A stretch of DNA of 64,000 nt from Hanleya hanleyi (lineage: Eukaryota; Mollusca; Polyplacophora; Lepidopleurida; Hanleyidae), in NCBI GenBank assembly GCA_036873755.1, contig JAVTVY010018740.1, forward strand, positions 1 through 64,000, given 5' to 3'. Positions 48,146 to 61,700 of this stretch are shown one piece after another (position 1 is the first letter of the stretch; every line of letters begins with the position of its first letter). The notes beneath the pieces are model-generated. The model did no database searches, was not told the origin of the DNA, and was given only the letters and a program-made list of their open reading frames with translations. The translations under genes were made by a program, and so were the position numbers.

Positions 48146-51100
48146 CCTTCCTCGCAACGGATACTCATAATAATAGAAGGATTTCACATACCGAATGGGT
48201 AAAACTGAATGTAGATATTGAGGAAGTCAGACACTAGAAGTGGCACATGTCCAAATTATCCGATGTATTTTCTTCCCTTATATGTGTTGTAATTCTAATG
48301 CTCAGTTGAGGATTTCTCAGTATAAAAACAATATTAAAGGCCAGTTGAAAAAGTCTTTCGTTTCTGATCTACCCGCAAGTCTACCCGAATAATGCGCGCC
48401 GATAAATGAACTTGAAAAATGGAATAGTTCGGGTTCGAGGCAGGACGTACTATGAGTTAAGGTATATCATTGTTCTAAATCCGAGCACGTCAGAATAAAA
48501 CAAAAACACAAAATAAAAAGCCCTATCAAAACACCACCTTCTTCGAGTGGTTTTTGACCGGAAAGATACATATATTGTTGCGATTTGTCAATGTATCGTG
48601 TAACCTCGGTGAAACGACATGTTTAGTGTTATATAATCACCAGGACAAATATATGTTTGTAGTCTTTTCCTGATGGAAATGAAGAGTGAAAAAGGCGTGT
48701 TGCAGCAATAGCACAATACAGGAACCAGAAAGCAGTTATTACCCTTGACGGTTAACCTTTTGACTCAATCGAAATAATTTAACATAGCCATAAACTATTT
48801 CGCACGGTTGTAGTAAGTGCTATTATACAGATAATTTTAGTATATCAAATCGAAGCTACGTCTTCACCGAGGTCGTTGGTTTTGGTTCTATAACAATAAT
48901 CCCCCCCCCTTGTGTTGTATTGTTAAAAATCGCATTAATGGGCGTTCATGCTGGTATAGCGTAAGGGGATGCGTACCATGTACTACCAAAATATTTGCGA
49001 CATAAACACGAGAATATGTTTTAGCGAAAAGCATTTTGTGGATCAATATTTCGACATACATTTATTCATGTCATCGTAAAGAATGATAGTTGACAACAGG
49101 TTCCACTGGAATATATAAGTTTTACAGAATAATTCAAAGATATAATCACCTTGTCAGATTTACTATACAATGCATGCGTAATGATTTAACCATTAAAAGC
49201 AACCAAAAATGAAAATAGCCAAAAGGTGGCTAATATGAACCAACCAATGAAATGAATTGGGAGGGTGTCCATTGTATAAAGCATTACTCTATAGTATGTC
49301 TGACTGGTTGATCATCTGTGAATGTTCTGTAAAACTTATATATACCCGTGGAATCTGTTGTAAACTACCATTCCTGACGATGACATGAATAACTATATGC
49401 CGAAATGTTCAGCTACAAAATGTTTTCCCCTAATATTATCGGAGTCACCCGTCTCCTGTATTATGAAGAATTAATCAGTGGATCCGAACGCTTTAAGTTC
49501 GTTTTCATATTTTCATCCTCGATGCATCCCGAACGTCGTCGTGTTACAAATAAGACTCTTGTGTTGTTCTAACGGGCCTCTGATGTACAGATTTCTTGGT
49601 ATGATATTGTTCGATACATCGGATGTTCTGTTCAGCTTGGTGCCCGTCCGTTTGTCCAATCAACTGGCAAAAATTAACACCAGAAACAACAACAAAATAT
49701 ACAGAATCCAGATTTGAAAATAGAATTTGTATTCCTATATTAAATCAAAATTCGTTCACAATCAACCTTCATAAATTCTACCATACTATCCATGTTACCC
49801 TGGTTACGTTAGGTGCACATCATACGGTTGATGTAGCATTATTCTAACACGCAGGCTTGCACTTATGTCGTCATAATATAACATGCAAATACAGGCGTAT
49901 TTCAGATAATGAACACCTTTCACTGTTTTCCGGAAATATGTGCGAAGCCGTCTGGAATATAATAAAATCGATGATAGACACTCTATATAGGGTGAGTAAA
50001 AATATGTCCACCTGTGGTTTTGTTCATTTACTCATATGAATTTACAATTTATTGTGTATATGAATATGACACATGGAAGGGTACTTCATCTCTCCACTAT
50101 ATTCAACCATGATATGTTTTATTCATGGAAGAAAATATACATATATGGTTTATATACCAATGGCGCTCACGAAGGGAAAGTGCATTCTCTCCATAACGCA
50201 GAAATGAATGAACGCAGCAGTTGATGGTGAAACAGGAATGAGGGTCTTCACTTTTCATTTTTCATTTTTCCATTGCCAAGTAACAACTCTCGGAGAGGAA
50301 GTCTTAAAGTGCAACAGAGATACATGAAAACAGCTAAACATGTGAAGTGCCTCATTCCTGTGTCCGTTTTCATGCATTTTCACATTATATAGAGAACGCA
50401 CTTTCTATCCACGATCGTCCTTGGTATATACACATTATCTGTATATTTTTTGCATAAATAAAACATACAATTGGTGGATATAGCACAGAGAGGGAGTACC
50501 CTTCCTTGTGTTATATTCATACACACAATAAATTATATCTTCAGATGAATAAATTAACAAAACCACAGGTGGACATTTTTTTACTCACCCTGTAGTTAAA
50601 GAGAACGATCTGTTCTTGACAAACTTTCATCCGATGAAATATTAAATATTAGATGAATTTATAAACAATATTTCTATTCTATAGAATTATTTAAATCGAA
50701 TATTAACAAAGATTAGAACAAAAGATTGAAATATACTTTAAACGTTTGCTACCTCTCTTCCCCATTGCCATACGTTTGTTAAATTTCCACCGCTTGTCAA
50801 TTGGCAACGTGCCAATATCAATTGATGAGTATATGTGGTCTCTTATTTCGGGATAATTATTCCACCTGAGGTAGACTGTGAGGAACATAAATTGACATAG
50901 GTCTATTTGTGTCGCTTTGTTAATCGACTTCGTGATGGAAACAACAGTTAAAGTTGAGATGGAAATCGTGTTAAAACGATTGTTCTAATTTGTTTTATAG
51001 AATCGATGTTTTTCACTCTGTTGGCTGACCGGCATCTGTGAGCGCCAGGACTTGCTACAAGACATATAGTTTAACGATCCAGATGGTTTCTTCTTCTTGC

Positions 51101-52281
51101 GGTGATCACTACATATCCATCCAGTGTTGAATAGCACATATTTGTCTGCATAAGATGTAGTCTTCTTTTATGTGAAACATATCGGATAGTAAAGGAGGAA
51201 ACACGGATTCGATATTCATACTTATATTTCTCAAGAAAAGCAAGATAGGACAAATAACTTTCACTTGACCCACTCTCGCCGACCAGGATATTCTCCCAGG
51301 ATGCCGGCCCTGTTTACTTCCAATGAGCCATTATAGTGAAAGGGAGATCACTCCATCACACTTATAACAATAGGCCTGGTGTACGGTATAATTTTAGTTC
51401 GCTGCTATGAAATAAAAGTATTTAGGTTTGGAATAATGTGTTTTTCACACTCACAATGGCTGTCCAGACATTATCGGACGTCAGTTGCTTTTTGCATTGC
51501 TATACAGATGGGACCAATTTTGAAAACAAAACAGCCTTTGCTAAGACAATACTGATACAATTAAAATCCCGTGCTTATTGCAGAGGGAAGCTTTGGCAAT
51601 TCAGTGCAATGTACTTGGCAATCAGTAATGTTCAAAGAAGCTCTAATTTTGTATGGTTCTATACCGAGTGGCACTGAGCATTCATTGAGCATCACGAAAC
51701 TTTTGCACATTTTTTAACAGTACTTTCAGTTATTGCGAAGAACCATTTAGCTCTGGACAGTGTGGTGCCTATCAGTAATTCAACAGTACTATGCAGGTAC
51801 TGTTGAGCATAGTATGGTCGGATCTTCTTAGGGGCCTTTACTGCACAGTTCTGATCAGTCTCAGGTTTGCCTGTGTATGAAGTAAATTGGACTGATGGTG
51901 AATCTCCAGAAATCTCCACTATTTCGCGGCAACGAGTGATCCATCTGCGTGGAAACACGGATTTTCCCCGTCAAATCTATCCGGAAAATTACCCCATGAA
52001 GGGCGAAGCACATGAGGATACAAGACAGAGTGTTGTCACAATGTTGCTTTCTTCAAACATTGCCCTAGGTATGACGTATTTGTTTTTATGTAAATTATTC
52101 CTGAAAGAATTGAAATATAACTGATTCCTTCAGCCAATAAACAACCCCACCCCGTCTGTGTTTCTTTGGTATTTCATGCAAGCTGCATTTAACTTGCATA
52201 TCGCGGGTTCACTGATGTCGACTGACAAACTCTACCCAAATGACCATAACTAGCCGAATGAAAAAATATTTCTCAAAAAGT
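48146..52281. other. Intergenic region between loci C and D; no gene seen
   Basis: Contains the foldback element at 49988-50592. Open frames at 51438-51677 and 51867-52124 have no recognisable domain, start context or splice partners. Promoter and 5' UTR of locus C should lie near 48146. Confidence 0.4.
49988..50592. mobile_element. 605-bp foldback MITE with TA target duplication (Tc1/mariner-like ends)
   Basis: Bounded by TA on both sides. Left TAGGGTGAGTAAAAATATGT; the right end inverted is CAGGGTGAGTAAAAAAATGT. Arms extend about 280 bp (CCACCTGTGGTTTTGTT, AATTTATTGTGT, GGAAGGGTACT are mirrored). The TA duplication is characteristic of the Tc1/mariner superfamily. Confidence 0.8.
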
Positions 52282-52795
52282 TCAGCTGACAACTTTTACG
52301 TATTCATAATCGTATGGTTGTGGTCGAGCAACATCAGTTTTGTTTCTTTGTAGTGAGTCATAATCCTGAATTGTCCTCTCGGCAGTGAGTGGTTGTTGAC
52401 CACCTTGTCTATTCAATTGATCATATCCACATGATTCATCAGCACACAGAGTTCCAGAGTCCAGCAGATCCTCTGGTGTATCAGCTCCCCCATCCGGGTT
52501 CTGCGACACGTGGTCGTAGTGAGCACCGCCCGTGAAGTCTAACGACGAGCGATTGGGTATGTGATCATATGTGGCTTGCGTACTTGGGTATAGGTCGTTA
52601 TTCGCATCGTTGTTTAGGTGGGCCATGTTCTTATTCACCGTTGCATATTTTACACTAACGGCATCACCGTCGATGTCATCTTCTCCAGATGGAAATACGA
52701 CCTCTGTGTAATTTATTGGTTGCTGATCGGATTGTAAGATACGTAAAGGTGTGTCGGGTTGACCAGTGGGTTCTTTACGTGGCACGCCGTTCAAT
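52282..52795 (-). CDS. Locus D cytoplasmic tail with ITIM-type and YxxL/I/V motifs
   Basis: Acceptor GCTTTTTATTCAG, 514 nt to the TGA at 52284-52282. The tail of about 171 residues holds INYTEV and, about 20 residues on, SVKYATVNKN, both fitting the ITIM consensus. Further sites are ATYDHI, AHYDHV (13 residues between them, close to ITAM spacing), CGYDQL, QDYDSL and the terminal PYDYEYVKVVS. The block DGDAVSVKYATVNKN corresponds to DDDDISVIYATVQKN in locus B. The density of tyrosines suggests a phosphorylation-dependent SH2 docking platform; which proteins bind is unknown. Confidence 0.85.
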
Positions 52796-55700
52796 CTGAA
52801 TAAAAAGCAATAAGGTTTGTCGGTTACGTCAATAAATAGAATATCACTCGAAATAATAAACATCGCCAGGTTGACTGAATCGATCCCAAGTACTGTTGCA
52901 ACTTATAACCAACGTATAACAGCTATAATAGCTATAGCCTGTTTGTGGGATACTGTTGATGCCTTATTTGTCGTGGGAATTATCTTTCGCGGTTAAAGAT
53001 TTTACATTGGATGTATATTTCGCGGATAGACGACAGCCCAGTGAAAGCAAATGTAAAAGACGTGATTTGTGCTATCAGCTTCCACTGAAATGTCTATTTG
53101 AATGTATCAGTCAATGTAGCCTCCTTTGAGACGAACCGAGTCAGTAAAAACAACTGACAGCTTGTATGACTTAGGCGAGTTACGCACGTAATTATGCCAT
53201 TGAACTAATTAAATGAAGAATCAAGTGAGGTGCCAAAGTTTGGATCCCAGCCTTGGAATAATTATTTCATGTCCGCCTAAATGGGAACTAACACCATGTG
53301 CCCTGCAAAACAACGAGCGCCTGTATTAGTCTGTACACGGGATGTTTTCGATCGACTCCCAGACGTTTCCTTAAGAAATATTGATAAGTATTCGTTTCTA
53401 AAAATAAGAAATAAATATTTCGATCTGTATGGATGTGGCAGATGTAAACAACAACAGCAACAACAACGCACTCGGCAAAAACGGTTATGCTCTGTTAAGA
53501 AGCTATATACATGACGTTGTAATAGCAAAGTAGGAAAATATATATACGGGAACTCTCTGTTGAGGAAAATCATTTACTATTCAAATCATTTAAGTTAGTC
53601 TCGCGCGAATAATAAGGCATCTACATTATATGACAATGCATGTATTATATAAGTATTATTCTGTCGATGTATTCATTCATGTATTCGATTCATTGTATGA
53701 AAATCAAAACATCTAATATTACAAGAACGAGGCAAATTTAAAAAACACAGTTCATCTTCACAATCCATCCTATAATTCCTCACGTCCCTACCTTAAAAAA
53801 ACTTTTAATCTGCCGACTAGCACAGAAAGTTAATGCTGGCAACAATACTTGGTGGTCCATTGATTATTTTCCTCAATCTGTATATATTGCAAATCCTATT
53901 AGCCGCATATCAATCAGCTCATTCCTCGGCCTTTAATTCTTATGGATACTTTCTACCAGAATACATAAACATAAAATCGTCCGCTGTCCGCTTCACTGCC
54001 CAGGTGAGCAAGTGATGATCATTCTCATGGCAGCAAATGTTATACCCCCTACTGTCAGTTATATGACATCGACAGTTTAGGTTACAGACTCTGACAATAA
54101 GGGAATGGTGATGATAAACAAACGATTATTTCGATAGCTTTCCGTCTAACCCGGAGTTAGGGGCCGTACGAACCCCTGTATTTCCAGATAGTGTTCATAT
54201 GAAAAGTCACAATCAAAGCGTGACTGAGATACATCATACTCTAGAACGATAATCATATGGATTAAGAATACTGATCAGCGATACGGATTTGATATTTTCT
54301 GGCATCTTGCTGGCATCATTGAAAACTGTTGATAACTTCTCTCTTAAAAAGAAACTAGCCTAGTTTTATGTGTACTAGGATTTATTTTTCGTATTTGGTG
54401 CTAACGCTAATATATGAATTAGGTTTTGGATTATGGATGCGAGAATTCTCCAATGGACGACGACTGAATATTAAATGACGAACTACACGCTTGTATTTCA
54501 AATGAGTTCGTATCTTGAATATTTGAGTTGCATTGGTGAATGCTGTACCTAATATCGTGTATCCTATAACTGGAACAATTGCATTGAGATGTATGGGAAT
54601 AAATTAGGAGTCATACCTGCGCCTTCTGTAACAGATAACGGCAATTGTTATGCAGCCTATAAGGATAACGACGCCGCCAACGATAAGTCCTACATACAGA
54701 GGTTTAACTACAAAGAAAAAGAGTATTTTATTTTATCAAAACATTACAGTATTAAAGACGATTCAATTATTACCTAGAGGCTGAATACCACAATTACCGG
54801 GACCAGCGTCAAGTACCGGTGCTTTATTTTGCTATCCAACATGTGCTGGAATACGGGGAGGGAGAGGGGGGGGGGGTTATATAGTAAACTGGTTATTAAT
54901 CCGATATTTTTGCAATCGCCGTTCTCTCGTATCAAAGCACTGGGCAATTTCGTTCACCTTGAACAACACAATCCCATCACATCAAGCCGCACGCGTCCTG
55001 CAAACGGTCGAGATTGATTTGATGGTGTTGCATGTACTTCCGGCTAATGAGAATTAAGAAAAGTTCTAAAAAGTAGGGTTTGTTAGAATTCGATTAGCTA
55101 TGTCCGTGTCATAGCTTGGTTGCAGAATGCGGATTAGCTTCGACTCCAGTACAAGCAGAAATGATATCGATACTTACACGAACAATGTACATGTATATAA
55201 CAGACAGCGTGAACACAAAGTCAGTTTTAATGTATAAATAAAAGTATTTGCTGAATTACCTCAAGATTATCTTTGTAACGTATTTTGCCCCATCCATAGA
55301 TAAAACATCAGGTAAGAGGACAAAATTCTCCAACCAAGATGTAAACCAAAATGTTACCCAGACATTTTGGAATGAGTGAGAGAGTAGAGTAATACAACGT
55401 CGCTTTCAACAAGTTTTATCTCGCCTCACGAAGTAAGGGAAGATATCGTGAGAGGAGGAGAGAGGATGTCGTCGTCGGTGTCGTTGTCCCCTTCATGTGA
55501 ATGATAAGGTTTTTGATTTAACAAATTCAAAACAAACCAAGTAACATTAAGAAAAATAATATGGGAGGTGAGTAGGCCAATAGAGGGGCCAGTTATGACA
55601 CTACCCCAGGGGATTTTAGGCGTGCGCCAATGTTAAAATCTAATGATAAGGTTTTTGTTCAGCAACAGTGCAAATGTGCAATACTGTTTTGTACGGAACC

Positions 55701-58700
55701 ACGCAGTAAATTGGAGTGATATGCAAGAGGTGGGAAAAATTGACGACGTCTGGCGACTAAAAAGCAACCATATAAACTATACAGGAAAGAATTTGTCGAC
55801 ACCCAACATTCAGACCCGAGGATACGGAGGAATCTCGGACGTAGCCTTAGTATCTCAGCCTCAGTAGACAGAGACAGAGATATGGTTAACATACATCGGA
55901 CTAAAACTCCTAGATATGGTTTTTCGAATGGAATATACCTTCAACAGAATAACGGTGCCTCATTTATTCGAATTTTGGCCTACGCATTTTTTCTGTGGGA
56001 TGTTAGGTCTCTTTCATTGAACATAATTCTATAAAATGCGACTGTCACACTTTAAATTTCATATCTCAGCAACTAAAACATTATTTAGAAAATTTAAGAA
56101 AGGCTCCTTTGTTTGCCTACTTCAAAACAACCATGTCATTTCCAATCCCATCTTGAAGAAGGATATTCATCCTGTGTTTTGTAATCTTTGTCACTGACAA
56201 ATCTATGTCAATCCTTTTCATAATATTCTGGATAATTTTACCTGTTTTATCTTCTGAGACGTCTGATGTTGACGATTTTCTACTTCCTGCAGAAGGAGAA
56301 AAAGCAAGAAGGCAGATTTATTAGTCATAACGTTATAACGGATTAGTAATTCGTTCTAACCAATTTGTAATTCGTTATAACGAAAGAGTAATTCGTTGTA
56401 GCGGATTATTGGACGTAATTCGTTACAACGGTTAGTAATTCCTAATAACGGATTACTGGATTTTATTTTTTATTTACTATGGTACTAAGGATTCTCTTGG
56501 GCTTTGTGATTTTTAATTTGTTGGTTCGCGGATTTGAATGATGAAAAAGAATACAATGTTCCCGTAACCTTGCTCAGTCATAGTGAATTTATTGATATGC
56601 ATGTACCATGTACCATGTACATGTTTTATGGAGAGTTTGGCTATGATTCAGTACCAATGCTCGATACCATGAATGGTGGACATACAAACTTACTTTGACC
56701 TTGAAAATCTAGACAAGTTAGCGCTACAGGTCTATCATGTTCATGACTCTGGTCAATGAACATATGCATATGCGGTGCGGATTTCGAAAGGACAGGTCTA
56801 ATCCGTTTAGAGATATGCAATCAGCATTGAATCTACTTTAACATATTATTTGACATTAAGAGAATATGTCAACAGGCCACTGCTACATCACTAGCTACAT
56901 ATGTGATACGAATTTGGGAAGTTTGGCTACAATCCCCCAAGAGGTATTGTGCTAGCGGCATTAAATCTACTTCCAAGATATAATTTAACGATGAGAATAT
57001 GGGCCAAATAAGTCCTATTAAATAGGCTTCTGACTATTACTCATCAGATCAGTCTATGGCCTAATTTATAAAGGCTTGGTTCAATCTTTCAAGTGATATT
57101 AGTCTAACAACATTGAAAATATTTCACAAATATAGTCTGACCTAGAATACAAATGGGTCAAGCTTGTGGTGTGGTATAAATATAGAAAGCCTACTTATAC
57201 TTCTTCAAGAGATATCGTCTTCAGCAGAATGATGGACTGAGGGATGGCGCTGACGAGAATACCCCTTCGGCCAAATTTCGCCGGGGATAAAACACCAAAT
57301 CGATACCCCTTCGGCCAAATTTCGCCGAGGATAAACCATCAAATCGATAGGAGGAAAGCAATGAAAATCTCATGGCATGAGAGAAATTAAATAACATCAC
57401 TGCTATGTTGAATGTGCATGTGGTTTATACAGCATAAACTATTCCTGTCGCCAATAACCCCCCCCCCCGACTTTACTGGAAACAATTACACAAAAAGATC
57501 AGTCAGATTTCGTGAATTCATTTTAAGTCGGTTAAAAACATGGTAATTTTTTTTTGTCCAAATTATCAGGGTTACAACTTAATAATTTGCCAGTGATAAT
57601 GTAGCTACATGTACACCTGTACATGGAAAGTTTGCTGAAATTGTCATTTTTCATATAATTTGAGGATGAACATGGGCTATTTGTCACATTACAACGCATA
57701 TAAGGGAAGTGGGAAGAGGTGCCGATTAACCTATTCTAAAGCACATAGCAAGAATCTAACGATTCGTGATATGTGTTGTATCTCAGATACGCTTTTATTG
57801 TACCTGTTCATGTGGCAACTTGGATGATATGACCACACAGCCCCAAGCACCGGCATAAGCGGTATTAGATACAAATCTAGAGAGCTATGATGGAAATGCT
57901 CTGACAACTCGTATATTGGTAATTGATGAGCTGTGTCGCTGCGACAACTCGTACACTGAGGATTGGTGAGCTGTATCGTCGTCAGATGGAAATGATGGCA
58001 TTTAACACAAAAGACTACTCTGTAAGGCCCGATCAACGGGTAAGGCTCGACGCAGCATCAACTTCCCACAATGCCATCATATACCAAACACCAAATGGTC
58101 TGTACAGGACGCGGGCCTCGGGGTCGAAACGTCCACCAGCAAAATCTCGCCATATACAGGTAAAAATTACAACGCATATAAGGGAAGTGGGAAGAGGTGC
58201 CGACCTTCTGACAGAGCCACATGACTTCACAGTATAGTCTTCTGGTTAACCTATTCTAAAGCACATACCAAGAATACCATGAACGATTACGTTTTGTTCA
58301 AATTATCGTGGTTTGGACTGTGAAATTTTCCAATGCTGAGGGTTTTGTTAGGCACAATTTTACATGTACACCTGTACACGTTATTCGTTCTAACGTATTA
58401 GTAATTCGCTATAACGGATTCGTAATTCGTTCTAACAAATTATCAATTCGTTATAACGGATTAGTAATTTGTTATAGCGGATTAGCAATTCGTTATAACG
58501 GATTAGTAATTAGTTATCACGGATTACTGATTCGTTATAACGGATTAGTAATTGGTTATAACCTTTTTACATGTTTTACCTTCTGAGACGTCTGATGTTG
58601 GCGATTTTCTACTTTCTGGAAAAAGAGGAAAGGTAAGAAGGCAGATTTATTAGTTTTATCGGCCAAACGTCCTAGTAATTCGATTTAACGGATTGATAAT

Positions 58701-61700
58701 TCGTTGTAACGGATTAGTAATTCGTTATTCCTTGCAACGGATTAGTAATTCGTTATAATTGATTAGTAATTCGTTATAATGAACTAGTACTTCGTTACAA
58801 CGATTAATAATCGGTTATAACGGATTACTGGATCTTAATTTTTCTTTACTATGACACTAACGGGGTGTCGTACTACGGATTCTCTTAGGACCTCTGATTT
58901 TTAATTTGTTGGTTCGAGGATTTGAATAATGAAAAAGAACCCACTGTTCCCGGAATCCCTAGGCTGTGAGAATTCAGGTGCTTGTCAAGTCACATTGAAT
59001 GTATTGATATGCATGTATCATGTATTGTTTTTTTGGACAGCTTGGCTATTCAGTACCAATGCACGCTAACATGAATGGTGGACAAACAAACTTACTTTGG
59101 TCTTGAACACTAGGTCAACGTCAGTCTACTGAATTATTATTACATTAAATTATGGAAGCTGTGCTACACGTAAACATATTAATGCACACGATTCAACTCT
59201 CATGCAGGAGCTTTTATCAAGTGCTCTGTTGAATATCATAAACTTGCCAGTAAATATACAGATTGTCCAATTGTTTATCCTTTTCCATGGATGACCGAAT
59301 GTTGTATAGAGATATAAACAAACGTGGCTCTAATTGTTTACTTATTCTCATGGAGGCTAGAGTCCAGAAGAACGGCGACATTATGCACATAGAGCGGGTG
59401 ACGTTCTGAAGTCACGTCACAGAGAACGGATGGTGTTACGGCGTACAAAACAGCGTACTCTACGTCATGCTGCGTAATAAGCGCAAATTTGAGCAACGTT
59501 ACACTACAACTACATGCATCTTACAACACAAGAAACACCCGGTATATGCTACAGCCCTATCATCACAACATCACAGCGGCGTATGCACGCGTATATACGT
59601 ATATTTACTGGCAGTTTTATAAATTTCAACAGATCACTTGATAAAGGCTCCGGCATGAGAGTCGAAATATGATTACGTGAAGTACAGCTCAGAAATTTTT
59701 CTATTTCTATAATTATTTAGTCAACGAGCCCACGTAGTAGTCTAAAACAGTATATAACTTAATTGTTGTTGAGGTCAAGACTTTCCTCTGTGGTGTACAT
59801 CTAGACAAGTTAGCTCTACAGCTTCAGTCTATATTGTGTGAGCGGTATTAGATACAAATATTTGAGGGCGACAAGACTCTGGTCAATGAAAATATGCATC
59901 CATAGGGTGGATTTCGAAAGGGCAGGTCTAACCTACGTAGAGAAGTGAATCTACTTAAATATATCATTCGAAAATAGGTCAAGGCCAATCGATGAAATAT
60001 GACTAAATGTGCCCGTAACCCATAGGCTATTGGAATTCAGATGCTTGTCGGGTCATAGTGAATATATTGATATGCATGTATCATGTATATGTTTTACGGA
60101 CAGCTTGGCTATGATTGAGAACCATTGTGCGATAGCATGAATGGTGGGCAAACAAACTTACTTTGACCTTGAAAACTGGGCCAGGGTCAGTCAAATTAAT
60201 TATTGTGGAGGATTAATACACAAACTTCCCTCTGTTGCGTAAATGAAGACAAGTTAACTACAGCTTCAATCTATATTGTGTTAGCGTCACAGGTCAATGT
60301 CTACCATATTCACTAAGACTCTGGTCAATGGACATATACATCTGTAGTGAGGATTTCTCAAGGATAGGTTTAATCCTTCTAGAGATATGCTATCAGCATA
60401 TCATTTGACATCGAGAAAATAGGACAAGGCCAATCCCTTTAGAAAGGCCACTGGTACATCACAAGCCGCATACGTAGTATGAATTTGGGAAGCTTGGCCA
60501 CAGTCCTTCAAGTGATATTGTGCTAACGGCATTAAATCTACTTTTAACATATAATTTAACCTTGAGAATTTAGGCCAAATCAGTCATATTAAATAGTCTT
60601 CTGGTCATTAGCCACCCGTTAAAGCTATGACCTAAGTTATAAAGACTTGTTTCAATCTTTCAAGAGATATTGGTCTAATAATATTGAAAATGCATCAGAT
60701 GTATAATTTGACCTGGAGCAAAAATGGGTAAGCATTTATTAGGTTTATTTAGGTAAATTTGTAAAGCCTGGCTATACTTCATCAAGAGATATCATCTTCA
60801 CACGAATGATGAACAGACGGGCAAAGGCCAAATTTCGCTGAGGGATAAAACACCAAATCCATATGAAGAATGCAAAGGTAATCTCACCTCATGGAGAATA
60901 TTTAATTAACATCAGTGCCATGGTGATTATACATGTGATTTATTCAACATAAACTATTCCTGTCGCCAATAACACAACTTTACTGGAAACAATTACACAA
61001 GGAGACCAGTAAGATTTCGTGAATTCCTTTTAAGTCAGTTAGAATACACGGTAAAGATATTGGATCGGAAGGGAATAATTTTCAAAAATGAAATGACTTT
61101 TTGAAAAATGTTAACGATACATGTAAAACAAGAGCACACGTGGCTTCAATAAAACCCAAGATTGAATATTTGCGATCTACAATTTGGTATGAATCTCCAA
61201 ATATATACATAATTTTGGTGCAGAGTGATAGTTTCTTGTTTGAGACTTTTTCTTCGTTTTAGGTTTGGGGTACAGCATATCCAAAGGTCGGTCCCAATCC
61301 ATATCACAGAAGTGAAGCCATGGAGAAGTTAATAGACAGTCACCTCCAATAGGTTTCGTTACCATGCGTTTGAGATATACGTGCAATTCTGATACATTCT
61401 GCAGTCCGTTACTGGAGTTTATAGCCCGGATATTTTTCCGTTTTGCCCCAGGAGGTATAATTAAAGTTAGTTACCAATCCATACACACAAACGAAGTTAA
61501 CGCACAGACTGACAAACTGATAGACAGTAAAACCTGTGATCTCAATATAAATGGTGTTCTTTCTTGCCTCATGGGTAAGGTATACCCCACGTTTGGTATC
61601 GATAAATTGATCCAGATGGGCAACAGTTCAATCTGATTATAAACTCAGATTTAATAAACCGCTCCTCTATCGGACATGTCGCTGATTAAGATCTGGGACT

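Larger units (their letters stand above)
56240..61080. repeat. Duplicated intron segments carrying the locus D mini-exons
   Basis: Sequence from the mini-exon at 56242 to about 57540 recurs, with changes and one internal further duplication, from 58580 to about 61080. Shared markers: TATTGATATGCATGTA (56595, 58999, 60067), GGCCAAATTTCGC (57270, 57315, 60830) and TAAACTATTCCTGTCGCCAA (57433, 60950). A third overlap is ACAACGCATATAAGGGAAGT at 57691 and 58169. Confidence 0.75.

Noticed and set aside
58308..58586. Plus-strand frame with heptad IRYNGLV
   Set aside because: Produced by the 21-bp tandem array; no start or splice context.
56325..58840. CRISPR-like array
   Set aside because: The 21-bp units are directly tandem without unique spacers, and the genome is eukaryotic.
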